A stretch of 64,000 nt of DNA from Scatosoma sp045614565 (GTDB lineage: Bacteria; Bacillota; Clostridia; Christensenellales; Borkfalkiaceae): assembly GCA_045614565.1 (NCBI GenBank), contig JAZLDG010000066.1, forward strand, positions 39,968 to 103,967, read 5' to 3'. Below are positions 52,707-60,747 of this stretch, in pieces (positions within the stretch are counted from its first letter, which is position 1; each line of letters opens with the position of its first letter). Below the pieces are notes generated by a model that was not told where the DNA came from, made no database searches, and saw only the letters and a list, made by a program, of their open reading frames with translations. A program made the position numbers and the translations under genes.

Positions 52707-53188
52707 GCGCGGTATACCGCGCAATATACATTTATCAACGGCTGTATAACGGTGGATAAAGTGGATAACTTTTGCCATTTTTCAAAAAGAACGTATGTTT
52801 GTGGATAAAATACCGTTTTTTATGGGTTTTTTATCCTTTTTTACCGTCATTTTTCCACAAAAGGGCTGGTTATCCACAAGCCTTATTCTTTTTAATCGGT
52901 AAAATTTTACGAATTTGGGAAAGTTATCCACCGAAAAAGGGGTGTTTTGCGGGGGTTAGGCGCGAAAAAGCCTGAAAATGCGTTTTGCGTTTCCGTTATC
53001 CACAGTAAAGTTATCCACCGATTTTTAGGTGGAGCATGGGACAAGGGGTGTTTATCCACATTTGGGGTGGAAAAGTGGGTAAAAACCACTTTCGTATAAT
53101 TGCATAATTTTATTTTTCGTGCATAATCGACAAGCTTCGAGCCCGTTCGACGAAGTTTTTTGTTTTTGGTCAAAAAAAGTTATCCACA
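52707..53188. other. oriC cluster 2: dense DnaA boxes and a palindrome
   Basis: The 538-bp gap holds no gene. Exact DnaA boxes: TGTGGATAA 52800-52808; TTATCCACA at 52870-52878, 52996-53004, 53052-53060 and 53180-53188. One-base variants: 52751-52759, 52760-52768, 52851-52859, 52924-52932 and 53011-53019. The left edge is the 16-bp perfect palindrome GCGCGGTATACCGCGC (52707-52722). Ten boxes in 440 bp is far beyond chance. I see no trio-plus-AT tract, so this may be the box-rich partner (like incA/B) of cluster 1. Confidence 0.88.
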
Positions 53189-53199
53189 GTCTTTTTTTG

Positions 53200-54447
53200 C
53201 TATCGAACGCCTTGGAAATGCACGGTTACGTTGAGTAAGGCGTTTTGTAAAACGGTGCTGTGAAGCTCGTTGAAGCGGTTTTTTGCCGCGCGTTGGAGCT
53301 CCGATTGCATTTCAAACAAGTCGCAATTTGCGTTGCGGCATTTTTCAAACAACGTATGGATTTGTCCTGAAAGCCGTTTTTCCGCTTGCTCGAATACGCC
53401 TTCGGGCGTGTCGCCCAAATCTGCCGTTTTATCCACGGGCAGGGATTTGGAATAGTCCAAAAGTCCTGCGGATAGCGTTAAATCGATACTATACGTGGCG
53501 CGGTCGTCCGCGCTTAACGTGAATTTGGTTTTGGGCGTATTCCTTTTTATATTCAAGCTGCAAAACGCGCCGTCTTGTTCGACGGAGTAGGTAGCAAGGC
53601 GAAGCTCGCTTTTTACGGCGTTGAACGCAAAGGTTTCTTCCTTGGTGAGCGTACCTACCCGTTTCCCCTTAAAAAACAAAGCCGTTTCACTTGCGCTGAA
53701 AACGGGTTTATCCGTTTCCCCGCCTTGACTGCTTTGACCTTGACTGCCTTGCTGACCGCCTTGGCTTTGTCCGCCCTGCTCGCTTTGACCGCTTTTTTGT
53801 TGCGTTTCGCCCTTTTCGCTTTCGCCGATTTTTTCTTGTTGGGGTTGGGTTTTAATTACGGGCAGAAATCCGCTTTTTGCGTCGCTGAAATACCCGATGG
53901 CAAACTCGCGTAAGGTCGACGGCAGGACGGAGCCGACGCGTTCGGCGTGGGGAGAGAGTACCTTTTGAATGGCTACGCTGACCGAAGGATCGACGAGCGC
54001 GGTGTTATTGAGCATATCCTTTGCCGTGCCGTCGCAGGTGGCGAGCAAGCAGTTATCGGACATATATTCGTCGAGCAAAAAGAAATCGAGCGCGTCGAAA
54101 ACGTCCCTTTGCGCCGTTTTTTCGCCCAAAATAATCAAATGACAAAAGACGAGCTTGGGATACCAGCCCGTTTTGGCGTTGATTTCTTCAAACGCGTCGG
54201 CGACCGTTTTGCCGCGGCTTACGAGCTGTACCGTTTGGTTTGCGCTGCCTTGCTTGGACGATTGCGGTATGGCGATTTGCGAAGTTACGATAAAGGTGTC
54301 GTCTTCGCGGTCGATCCCGACCGCCATAACGATTGCCGTTTTTTGCGTGTCGATGAGCCCGTAATCACCCGAAAAAAACAAAAACACAAGGGCGACTACG
54401 ACGAGTAAATAATAGCGTACCGTATTTTTTCTATGCGTGTTCCGCAT
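53200..54447 (-). CDS. gerC: Spore germination protein GerC (Ger(x)C family)
   Basis: 415 residues. N-terminal span (about 12-27) with FFSGDYGLIDTQ, where the family normally has a lipobox Cys; none is present, so lipidation is doubtful. Domain 1 (VMAVGIDREDDTF, GKTVADAFEEINAKTG), then a Gln/Gly/Ser-rich linker (about 205-245), then domain 3 with LTKEETFAFNAVKS. GerC is the third subunit of a nutrient germinant receptor in the spore inner membrane. Confidence 0.9.
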   Translation of the reverse strand: MRNTHRKNTVRYYLLVVVALVFLFFSGDYGLIDTQKTAIVMAVGIDREDDTFIVTSQIAIPQSSKQGSANQTVQLVSRGKTVADAFEEINAKTGWYPKLVFCHLIILGEKTAQRDVFDALDFFLLDEYMSDNCLLATCDGTAKDMLNNTALVDPSVSVAIQKVLSPHAERVGSVLPSTLREFAIGYFSDAKSGFLPVIKTQPQQEKIGESEKGETQQKSGQSEQGGQSQGGQQGSQGQSSQGGETDKPVFSASETALFFKGKRVGTLTKEETFAFNAVKSELRLATYSVEQDGAFCSLNIKRNTPKTKFTLSADDRATYSIDLTLSAGLLDYSKSLPVDKTADLGDTPEGVFEQAEKRLSGQIHTLFEKCRNANCDLFEMQSELQRAAKNRFNELHSTVLQNALLNVTVHFQGVR

Positions 54448-55549
54448 CGTTTTTCTCCTTTTTGGGTATTAAAAATAACAAAAATAAAGGGGCGAGATCG
54501 GAAAACAAAAAGAACGCGTAATAAAACCTTTCCCCGAAAAACGCGTAAATCGCGTCGTAATATTTATTACAAAACAGCACGAAAAGAAAGGCGGCGAAAT
54601 TCAAAATCCCCGAAATGAGAATTTTTCCCTTTGCGTCGGTGATATGGGCGATGCTTTCCGTTGCGTAATGAAGCGGGGTTGCCGTGAAGAAGAACAGCAC
54701 GATACAAAGCATATACACGAACAGCAAATCAATTCTGCCCACGACGGAAAGGACGGGGAAGTATTGCGCGATTTTAGAAAACGCGTAATGCTCGCGGGGG
54801 GCAATCGTCGAATACACGCCGTAGAAAACCGCCAAAAACACGAGCGTACAGAGCGCGCCCCCCGCGTACCCCGCTACGATCTTTTTTCCGTCGTTTTTTT
54901 GGAAACGTAAATTTACGATTAACGGCATTAAAAACAAAAGGTCGGAAAAGTGGGGCGCGGTATAGGTAAACGCGGACACGGTATGGCTGAACGGGCGTTG
55001 AAAAACGGGCAAAAGGTTGTTTACGTCCGCTTCGTTTAGGGACATTACGAGAAGTGCGATAAAGGGCAGCAGGAATAAAAACAAACTCAAATCCGCGATT
55101 CGTCCCGTTGCTTTAATGCCTTTACAGCAAAGAAACGCGGAGAATACGAAAAAGAGCGCGAACGAAAAAATGGTAGGCGAAGTGTCGTAAAAGGCGGCGT
55201 AGACGAATTTTTCAAGATCCAAAAGGGGTAAAACCGCGGCGAATAAAAACCAAACCGCGTACAAGCCGTACAGCAACAACGACCATCTGCCGAGTTTTTC
55301 ATTCATTCGCTCCAACAGCGTTTTTTCCGATTTTGAAGCCGCGGACAAAAGCGCGATCAAAAGTCCCGTTTGCAAAATAAAATGCAAAAGCGCGGGCAGG
55401 AGCAAATCCCCGCCCGCAAAGCGGGCGAGCAAGGACGGGACTTCTAAAAGTTTATATACGGGCAGGACGAACGCCGCGAAAAAGGCGATTTGTCTGCCGA
55501 GAACCACGTCGTTTTTCGCCGTTTTGGAAAGCATAGCGTTAGTTGGCAT
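54431..55549 (-). CDS. gerB: Spore germination permease GerB
   Basis: 372 residues, about ten spans of the APC/GerAB type (QIAFFAAFVLPVYKLLEVPS near the start; PLIVNLRF in the middle). Overlaps gerC by 17 and gerA by 11 bases. GerB subunits recognise the germinant; ligand unknown. Confidence 0.92.
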   Translation of the reverse strand: MPTNAMLSKTAKNDVVLGRQIAFFAAFVLPVYKLLEVPSLLARFAGGDLLLPALLHFILQTGLLIALLSAASKSEKTLLERMNEKLGRWSLLLYGLYAVWFLFAAVLPLLDLEKFVYAAFYDTSPTIFSFALFFVFSAFLCCKGIKATGRIADLSLFLFLLPFIALLVMSLNEADVNNLLPVFQRPFSHTVSAFTYTAPHFSDLLFLMPLIVNLRFQKNDGKKIVAGYAGGALCTLVFLAVFYGVYSTIAPREHYAFSKIAQYFPVLSVVGRIDLLFVYMLCIVLFFFTATPLHYATESIAHITDAKGKILISGILNFAAFLFVLFCNKYYDAIYAFFGERFYYAFFLFSDLAPLFLLFLIPKKEKNDAEHA

Positions 55550-57077
55550 TTTCGTCGTCTCCTTGTTTTGTAAAGCGTAACCGCGTTTTGTTGGGGGATT
55601 TGAGCAATTTTGGACGGTTATCCAAGCTCGCCATTTCGTATTTCACGATACTGTCACGTAAATCGTTGGGAGTGAGCGGCGAAAAGGGCGCGAGAAAGGG
55701 CGTGTCGAAGGTGTCCGAAGTCAGCAAATATAACAGCACGAACGCGGCGAACAGGACGATCCCGAACGGTCCGATTGTGCCCGCTACGATCAGAAACAGC
55801 CAACGTAAAATACTGCCCGTTTCCACGAAATCGGGGACGGTGTACATACAAATCCCCGAAAACGCGACGATGATGATGGCGGGTGTGGACAAAAATCCCG
55901 CGGAAACCGCCGTTTCGCCAAGCACCAGCGCGCCCACGACGGAGAGCGACATTCCCACGTATTTGGGCATTCGGATACTCGCTTCTTTGAGTGTTTCGAG
56001 TAAAAACAGCACCACGAACATTTCTAGTGCTGGGGAAAGGGGTAATTCGCGCACGCTGCTTGCAATCGTTAGCATCAGCGAAAGGGGTACGAGCTGCATT
56101 TTGAAAAGCTGTGCGGAAATATAAAACGCGGGGAGCAGGATTGCGACGAACAGCGAAATGAACCGCAAAAAACGGAAAATGGTCGCCATAAACGGCGAGA
56201 TATAATAGTCTTCGCTGCTTTGGAAATCTTCCGTCAAAATAAAGGGCGCGGTGAGCGCGATCGGCGAGCCGTCCACGAGAATCCCGACCCGCCCTTCGGC
56301 GATTTTCGCCGTGAACACGTCGGGCTTTTCCGTCGTGCCAAGGGAATGGAAAATGGAATGGGGGCGGGGGGATAAAAAAGCGGCGATATAGGACGAATCG
56401 GGGATATTGTCGATTTGGATTTCCCCGATTTTTTTCTTAATTTGCGCTAAAACGTCGGGATTGCTCGTGCCTTCGAGCCAACATACCGCCACCGCCGTAT
56501 CCGAGCGTTTGCCCGCGCGGAGCGTTTCAAAACGCAAGTCGGGCGTTTTCAGGCGTTTGCGCACCAAGCTCATATTCGTTTTAATATCTTCGATAAACCC
56601 TTCTCGCGGACCTTTGACGGTGACGTCGGTGGGTGGCTCCATAATGGCGCGGACGGGCAACAGTTTCGCGCCTGCGATAAAGCCGACGGTGAAGCCGTCG
56701 ACGAGCAGCAGGGTGTTTCCGTCCAAAACTTCCTTGACCATTTCAGAAATTTTTTCCTTTCGTTTAAGCTCGGGAAAACGCGTCGTTTTTTCGACGGCGT
56801 TTTCCTTTTGCTCGTACCTGCTCCCTTCCTTTTCAAGCGCAAGCGCGGAAAGCGGCCGCGCTACGAGCGCGCCTAACAGCTCTTTGTTCACCATTCCGTC
56901 CGCGTACACGAGCGCGCAATCTACTTTGTCTTGCGTTTGGAACGCGTACGTCAAAATGTCTTCGGACGGGAGCAGTTTTTTTACCGTTTGTATATTTTTT
57001 TGCAGGTCTTTTTGTAAGACGTCGTTTTTCGTATTCACGCTCAAAGTATGTGAGTTATTCTTTTCGAGTATTCGCAT
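55539..57077 (-). CDS. gerA: Spore germination protein GerA
   Basis: 512 residues. Long soluble N-terminal domain (about 1-290) with VALVRGPREGF-like segment TVKGPREGFIEDIKTNMSLV and CWLEGTSNPDVLAQIKKK, then four or five spans (about 300-450), GerA family. Forms the ion channel of the receptor in spore germination. It is first of gerA-gerB-gerC, all overlapping. The start is close to the divergent trmN6 promoter. Confidence 0.94.
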   Translation of the reverse strand: MRILEKNNSHTLSVNTKNDVLQKDLQKNIQTVKKLLPSEDILTYAFQTQDKVDCALVYADGMVNKELLGALVARPLSALALEKEGSRYEQKENAVEKTTRFPELKRKEKISEMVKEVLDGNTLLLVDGFTVGFIAGAKLLPVRAIMEPPTDVTVKGPREGFIEDIKTNMSLVRKRLKTPDLRFETLRAGKRSDTAVAVCWLEGTSNPDVLAQIKKKIGEIQIDNIPDSSYIAAFLSPRPHSIFHSLGTTEKPDVFTAKIAEGRVGILVDGSPIALTAPFILTEDFQSSEDYYISPFMATIFRFLRFISLFVAILLPAFYISAQLFKMQLVPLSLMLTIASSVRELPLSPALEMFVVLFLLETLKEASIRMPKYVGMSLSVVGALVLGETAVSAGFLSTPAIIIVAFSGICMYTVPDFVETGSILRWLFLIVAGTIGPFGIVLFAAFVLLYLLTSDTFDTPFLAPFSPLTPNDLRDSIVKYEMASLDNRPKLLKSPNKTRLRFTKQGDDENAN

Positions 57078-57081
57078 TTTA

Positions 57082-57110
57082 TTGACTTTTGCGCGAAAGC
57101 TTGGTATACT
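57082..57110 (+). promoter_or_regulatory. Promoter of trmN6-rsmI, start codon at the expected +1
   Basis: TTGACT, 17-base spacer, TATACT (57105-57110); the ATG at 57117 lies 6 bases after the -10 box. Confidence 0.75.
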
Positions 57111-57116
57111 TATGGT

Positions 57117-57806
57117 ATGCAGGAAATCATTTTGAACGAAAACGAAGTATTAGACGATATGAAGATAGACGGGTTGAAGATCGTGCAGGATACGCGGCTT
57201 TACCGTTTTACTTCCGATTCCGTGCTTTTGTCCCGTTTCGCAAAAGCGAAAAACGGGGATACCGTAGCCGATTTTTGCGCGGGGAGCGGGATCGTTGCCT
57301 ATCATTTTTACGCCCTGAACAGGCACGAAAAGAAAAATTTGCGGTTTACGCTGTTTGAAATGCAAACGGCGTTGTCCGAACTTTCGGTTAAGACGGCGAA
57401 AGTGAACGGGTTTGATAATTTCAGCTTCGTTTGCGGGAAATTGCAGGATATCCCCGAAAGCTACCGCGAGCAGTTTTCGCTCGTGTTATGCAATCCCCCC
57501 TACGAGCGGGGCGGGCTGGAAAACGAAAGCTACGAAAAGGCGGTTTGCCGCAAGGAAATCACGATCAATCTTGCCGAAATCGCCAAAGCGGCGGCGTTTG
57601 CGCTCAAATTCGGCGGGCGTTTCGCGCTCGTCAACCGCGCCGACCGTATTGCAGAAATTTGTTACGTTTTGCGTTCGGTGAATATCGAAGTGAAAAAAAT
57701 CCAGTTCGTGGCGGGAACGCAGGGCGCAAAACCCTATCTCGTGATGGTGGAAGGCGTAAAGGGCGGGAAACCGTCCGTGGAAATATTACCTACGATTTAT
57801 AATTAG
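57117..57806 (+). CDS. trmN6: tRNA1(Val) (adenine37-N6)-methyltransferase-like (YabB)
   Basis: 229 residues. YRFTSDSVLLSRFA, SAM motif VADFCAGSGIVAYHF, and catalytic NPPYERGG give an N6-adenine methyltransferase of the TrmN6/YabB type. rsmI follows by 9 bases as in Bacillus yabB-yabC; the intervening GIY-YIG gene yazA is absent. Probably leaderless. Confidence 0.9.
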   Translation: MQEIILNENEVLDDMKIDGLKIVQDTRLYRFTSDSVLLSRFAKAKNGDTVADFCAGSGIVAYHFYALNRHEKKNLRFTLFEMQTALSELSVKTAKVNGFDNFSFVCGKLQDIPESYREQFSLVLCNPPYERGGLENESYEKAVCRKEITINLAEIAKAAAFALKFGGRFALVNRADRIAEICYVLRSVNIEVKKIQFVAGTQGAKPYLVMVEGVKGGKPSVEILPTIYN

Positions 57807-57815
57807 GAGCAGATA

Positions 57816-58619
57816 ATGGTTAGTTTTGTGGCGACGCCGATCGGGAACTTAAAAGATATTACCTTGCGGGCGTTAGAAACGCTCAAAGAAGCGGACGTGA
57901 TTTTTTGCGAAGATACGCGGCATACGATCAAGCTTTTGAACGCGTACGAAATCAAAAAACCGTTATACGCGTGTCATAAATTCAACGAAACGGAAGCGGC
58001 GGCTAAAATTTTAGAAGCGTCATGGCGGGGCGAAAAGGTGGTCGTGGTGTCCGATGCGGGCACGCCCGTGGTGTCTGATCCAGGGAATATCGTATGCAAA
58101 ACGCTCCGCGAAGCGGGGGAAGCGTATACCCTAATCCCCGGCGCGTGCGCGTTCGTTGCCGCGCTCGTTTTGTCCGCGTTACCCGCGGACAGGTTTGCGT
58201 TCATCGGGTTTTTGCCCGAAAAAACGGGGGAGCGGAAAGCGGTTTTGGAACGCTACAAAGACAGCGATTTGACGCTCGTTTTCCACGCCGCGCCACAGGA
58301 CGTGGATAAATATATTGCCGTGATGTACGAAGTATTCGGCGACCGCCGCGCGGCTGCCGTTCGCGAAATTACCAAGCTTCACGAAGAAGCGGTGAATTTC
58401 ACGCTTGAAAAGGGGTTGCAGGGCGAGAAGCGCGGGGAATACGTGCTCGTCGTCGAAGGTGCGGGCGAGCAGGAAAGCCCGTTGAACGCTTTGAGCGAGC
58501 GCGAGCATATCTTGCATTATATGCGGGCGGGGCTGGATAAAAAGGAAGCCTTGAAAAAAGCCGCGAAAGACCGCGGCGTTTCTAAATCCGAGTTATATCC
58601 TTATTCGATTGATTTGTAA
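57816..58619 (+). CDS. rsmI: 16S rRNA 2'-O-ribose C1402 methyltransferase
   Basis: 267 residues. FVATPIGNLKDITLRALETL, FCEDTRHTIKLL, VSDAGTPVVSDPG, IPGACAFVAALVLSALP and FIGFLPEK are the RsmI series of the tetrapyrrole-methylase fold. GGAG site. Cotranscribed with trmN6. Confidence 0.96.
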   Translation: MVSFVATPIGNLKDITLRALETLKEADVIFCEDTRHTIKLLNAYEIKKPLYACHKFNETEAAAKILEASWRGEKVVVVSDAGTPVVSDPGNIVCKTLREAGEAYTLIPGACAFVAALVLSALPADRFAFIGFLPEKTGERKAVLERYKDSDLTLVFHAAPQDVDKYIAVMYEVFGDRRAAAVREITKLHEEAVNFTLEKGLQGEKRGEYVLVVEGAGEQESPLNALSEREHILHYMRAGLDKKEALKKAAKDRGVSKSELYPYSIDL

Positions 58620-58658
58620 ATTTTACGAAAATCGGATATACTACGATTAGGAGTTATT

Positions 58659-59393
58659 ATGTATTACTATTACTGGGTATTTTTAGGTTTGATTTTACTT
58701 TGCGGGATTTTTGCCGCCAGAGCGAGTGCGAAAGTGCGTTCGACCTTTGCGGCGTATCGCGAAATAAGCGTTTCGTCGAGAATGACGGGGTACGATACGG
58801 CAACCCGTTTGCTTCGCGCGGGCGGGGTGAAGGATATTTCCGTTGAACGCGTAAAAGGCGTGTTGACCGACCATTACCACCCGACCAAAAAACGCGTGAG
58901 CCTTTCCGATGGCGTTTACGGTGACGATTCGGTGGCGGCAGTTGCGGTTGCCGCGCACGAAATCGGGCACGTAATGCAAAAGAAAAAGGGGTATTTGCCC
59001 TATAAAATCAGAAGCCTTTTAGTTCCGATTACGAACATCGGCAGTCGGCTTGCCCTGCCGCTCGTGCTCGTGGGCTTGCTTTTGGATTTCGTGGTAATGA
59101 ACACCTATTCCGACCTTGGTTTTTATTTGGCAATGGCGGGCGTCGTGCTGTACGGCACGAGCGCGTTGTTTACCTTCGTGACCTTGCCCGTCGAGCTGAA
59201 CGCAAGCCGCCGCGCCAAGCAAATGCTGCTTGCCGAAGGGATTGTGACGGAAGAAGAAACGCCGTACGTGGAAAAAATGCTTTCGGCGGCGGCACAAACC
59301 TACGTGGCTGCCTTGCTCACTTCGCTCGTATATTTCTTGCGTTTTGCAATGTGGGTACTCTTGTTGTTCGGACGGGGTAACCGCCGTAGATAA
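58659..59393 (+). CDS. Zinc membrane metallopeptidase, YugP family
   Basis: 244 residues: N-terminal span (about 2-20), soluble segment with zinc motif AVAAHEIGHVMQ (about 100), then spans at about 122-145, 150-172 and 213-237. YugP-type peptidases have unknown substrates. AGGAG site. Confidence 0.88.
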   Translation: MYYYYWVFLGLILLCGIFAARASAKVRSTFAAYREISVSSRMTGYDTATRLLRAGGVKDISVERVKGVLTDHYHPTKKRVSLSDGVYGDDSVAAVAVAAHEIGHVMQKKKGYLPYKIRSLLVPITNIGSRLALPLVLVGLLLDFVVMNTYSDLGFYLAMAGVVLYGTSALFTFVTLPVELNASRRAKQMLLAEGIVTEEETPYVEKMLSAAAQTYVAALLTSLVYFLRFAMWVLLLFGRGNRRR

Positions 59394-59406
59394 TTTTTGA
59401 ACGAAA

Positions 59407-59442
59407 AAAACACTCTCGTCAAGAACGGCGGGAGTGTTTTTT
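59407..59442 (+). terminator. Terminator after the YugP gene
   Basis: AAAACACTC / GAGTGTTTT stem extended by imperfect pairs, T run after it. Confidence 0.7.
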
Positions 59443-59457
59443 GTTTCACGGGAAACA
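59442..59457. other. parS-like site
   Basis: TGTTTCACGGGAAACA differs from the parS consensus TGTTTCACGTGAAACA at one base. It sits 6-14 kb from the DnaA-box clusters, as expected for parS. It is also an 8-bp-stem hairpin overlapping the terminator region, so coincidence is possible. Confidence 0.65.
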
Positions 59458-59460
59458 AAA

Positions 59461-59482
59461 CCCCCGCTGTAAACAGCGGGGG
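59461..59482 (-). terminator. Terminator of gap
   Basis: CCCCCGCTG / CAGCGGGGG stem, 4-base loop, minus-strand tail TTTTGTTT. Confidence 0.75.
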
Positions 59483-59502
59483 AAGCTTTCGTTTGTAACC
59501 GA

Positions 59503-60522
59503 TTAAAGTTCAGCGAAATATTTAATCGTTCTTACCATTTGGCTGGTATACGAGTTTTCGTTGTCGTACCAAGAAACGACTTTAACGAGCGTCGTACCGT
59601 CGCCCATAGGCATACACTTCGTTTGCGTAGCATCGAAGAGCGAGCCGTAGGTGATACCGATGATATCGGAAGAAACGATTTCTTCTTCGGTGTAACCGAA
59701 GGACTTGGAAGCAGCCGCTTTCATTGCCGCGTTTACGGAAGCTGCGTCGATTTCGCCTTCGCAAACAGCAACGAGTTGGGTAAGCGAACCGGTGGGAACG
59801 GGAACGCGTTGTGCGCAACCGTCAAGCACGCCGTTGAGTTCGGGGATAACCAAGCCGATAGCCTTTGCCGCACCCGTGGAGTTGGGAACGATATTAACGG
59901 CAGCAGCACGTGCACGGCGCAAGTCGCCTTTGCGGTGAGGTCCGTCAAGTACCATTTGGTCGCCCGTGTAAGCGTGGATCGTGGTCATATAACCTTTCTT
60001 GATCTTGCAAAGCTTGTTGAGCGTGTTTGCCATAGGAGCAAGGCAGTTGGTGGTGCAGGAAGCTGCGGAAATGATCGTGTCGTTAGCGGTAAGCGTTTTT
60101 TCGTTTACGCTGTAAACGATCGTAGGAAGGTCGTTTCCTGCGGGAGCGGAAATAACGACTTTCTTCGCACCAGCGTTGATGTGCGCTTGGGATTTAGCTT
60201 TGGACGTATAGAAACCGGTACATTCAAGTACGACGTCAACGTCGTTAGCCGCCCAAGGGCAGTTGTTCGCGTCTTTTTCCGCATAGATTTTGATAGTTTT
60301 GCCGTTTACGGTGATCGTACCTGCTTCGTCGTCAGCCGAAACCGTGTCAGCGAGCGCGTATCTGCCCTGCGCGGAATCGTATTTGAGAAGGTGTGCGAGC
60401 ATCGAGGGGCTGGTAAGGTCGTTGATCGCAACGACGTCATAGCCTTCTGCGCCGAACATTTGTCTGAACGCCAAACGACCGATACGGCCGAAACCGTTGA
60501 TTGCAACTTTTACGTTTGCCAT
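59503..60522 (-). CDS. gap: Glyceraldehyde-3-phosphate dehydrogenase
   Basis: 339 residues. NAD-binding INGFGRIGRLAFR, catalytic Cys in SAASCTTNCLAPMANTL, and WYDNENSYTSQMVRT near the end. Glycolytic oxidation of GAP to 1,3-bisphosphoglycerate. It stands alone here; pgk and tpi are absent. GGAGGATC site and strong own promoter. Confidence 0.97.
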   Translation of the reverse strand: MANVKVAINGFGRIGRLAFRQMFGAEGYDVVAINDLTSPSMLAHLLKYDSAQGRYALADTVSADDEAGTITVNGKTIKIYAEKDANNCPWAANDVDVVLECTGFYTSKAKSQAHINAGAKKVVISAPAGNDLPTIVYSVNEKTLTANDTIISAASCTTNCLAPMANTLNKLCKIKKGYMTTIHAYTGDQMVLDGPHRKGDLRRARAAAVNIVPNSTGAAKAIGLVIPELNGVLDGCAQRVPVPTGSLTQLVAVCEGEIDAASVNAAMKAAASKSFGYTEEEIVSSDIIGITYGSLFDATQTKCMPMGDGTTLVKVVSWYDNENSYTSQMVRTIKYFAEL

Positions 60523-60613
60523 AGTAGAGATCCTCCAATTTATGAAAAAATTTTATTGATGACTGTTTTTGGGCGAACGGAAAAAATTGACAGTCCGTTC
60601 CTATCCACATACT

Positions 60614-60642
60614 ATTCTACCATACTTTTTTCCATTCGTCAA
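60614..60642 (-). promoter_or_regulatory. Promoter of gap
   Basis: Minus strand: TTGACG, 17-base spacer, TAGAAT, about 90 bases before the start. Confidence 0.75.
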
Positions 60643-60709
60643 TAATTTTGAGCGTTCAAAGCAAAAAATATTTTACGAAATTAAAAATAACGAAAACACT
60701 TTGCTTTTA

Positions 60710-60738
60710 TTGACAAACGGCGCAAAAAAAGCTATAAT
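60710..60738 (+). promoter_or_regulatory. Promoter of the MATE gene, start codon near the expected +1
   Basis: TTGACA, 17-base spacer, TATAAT (60733-60738); ATG at 60748 follows after 9 bases without a ribosome site. Confidence 0.7.
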
Positions 60739-60747
60739 AGTACCGTT

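Noticed and set aside
59539..60645. 368-codon plus-strand frame
   Set aside because: Antisense to gap, which is unmistakable.
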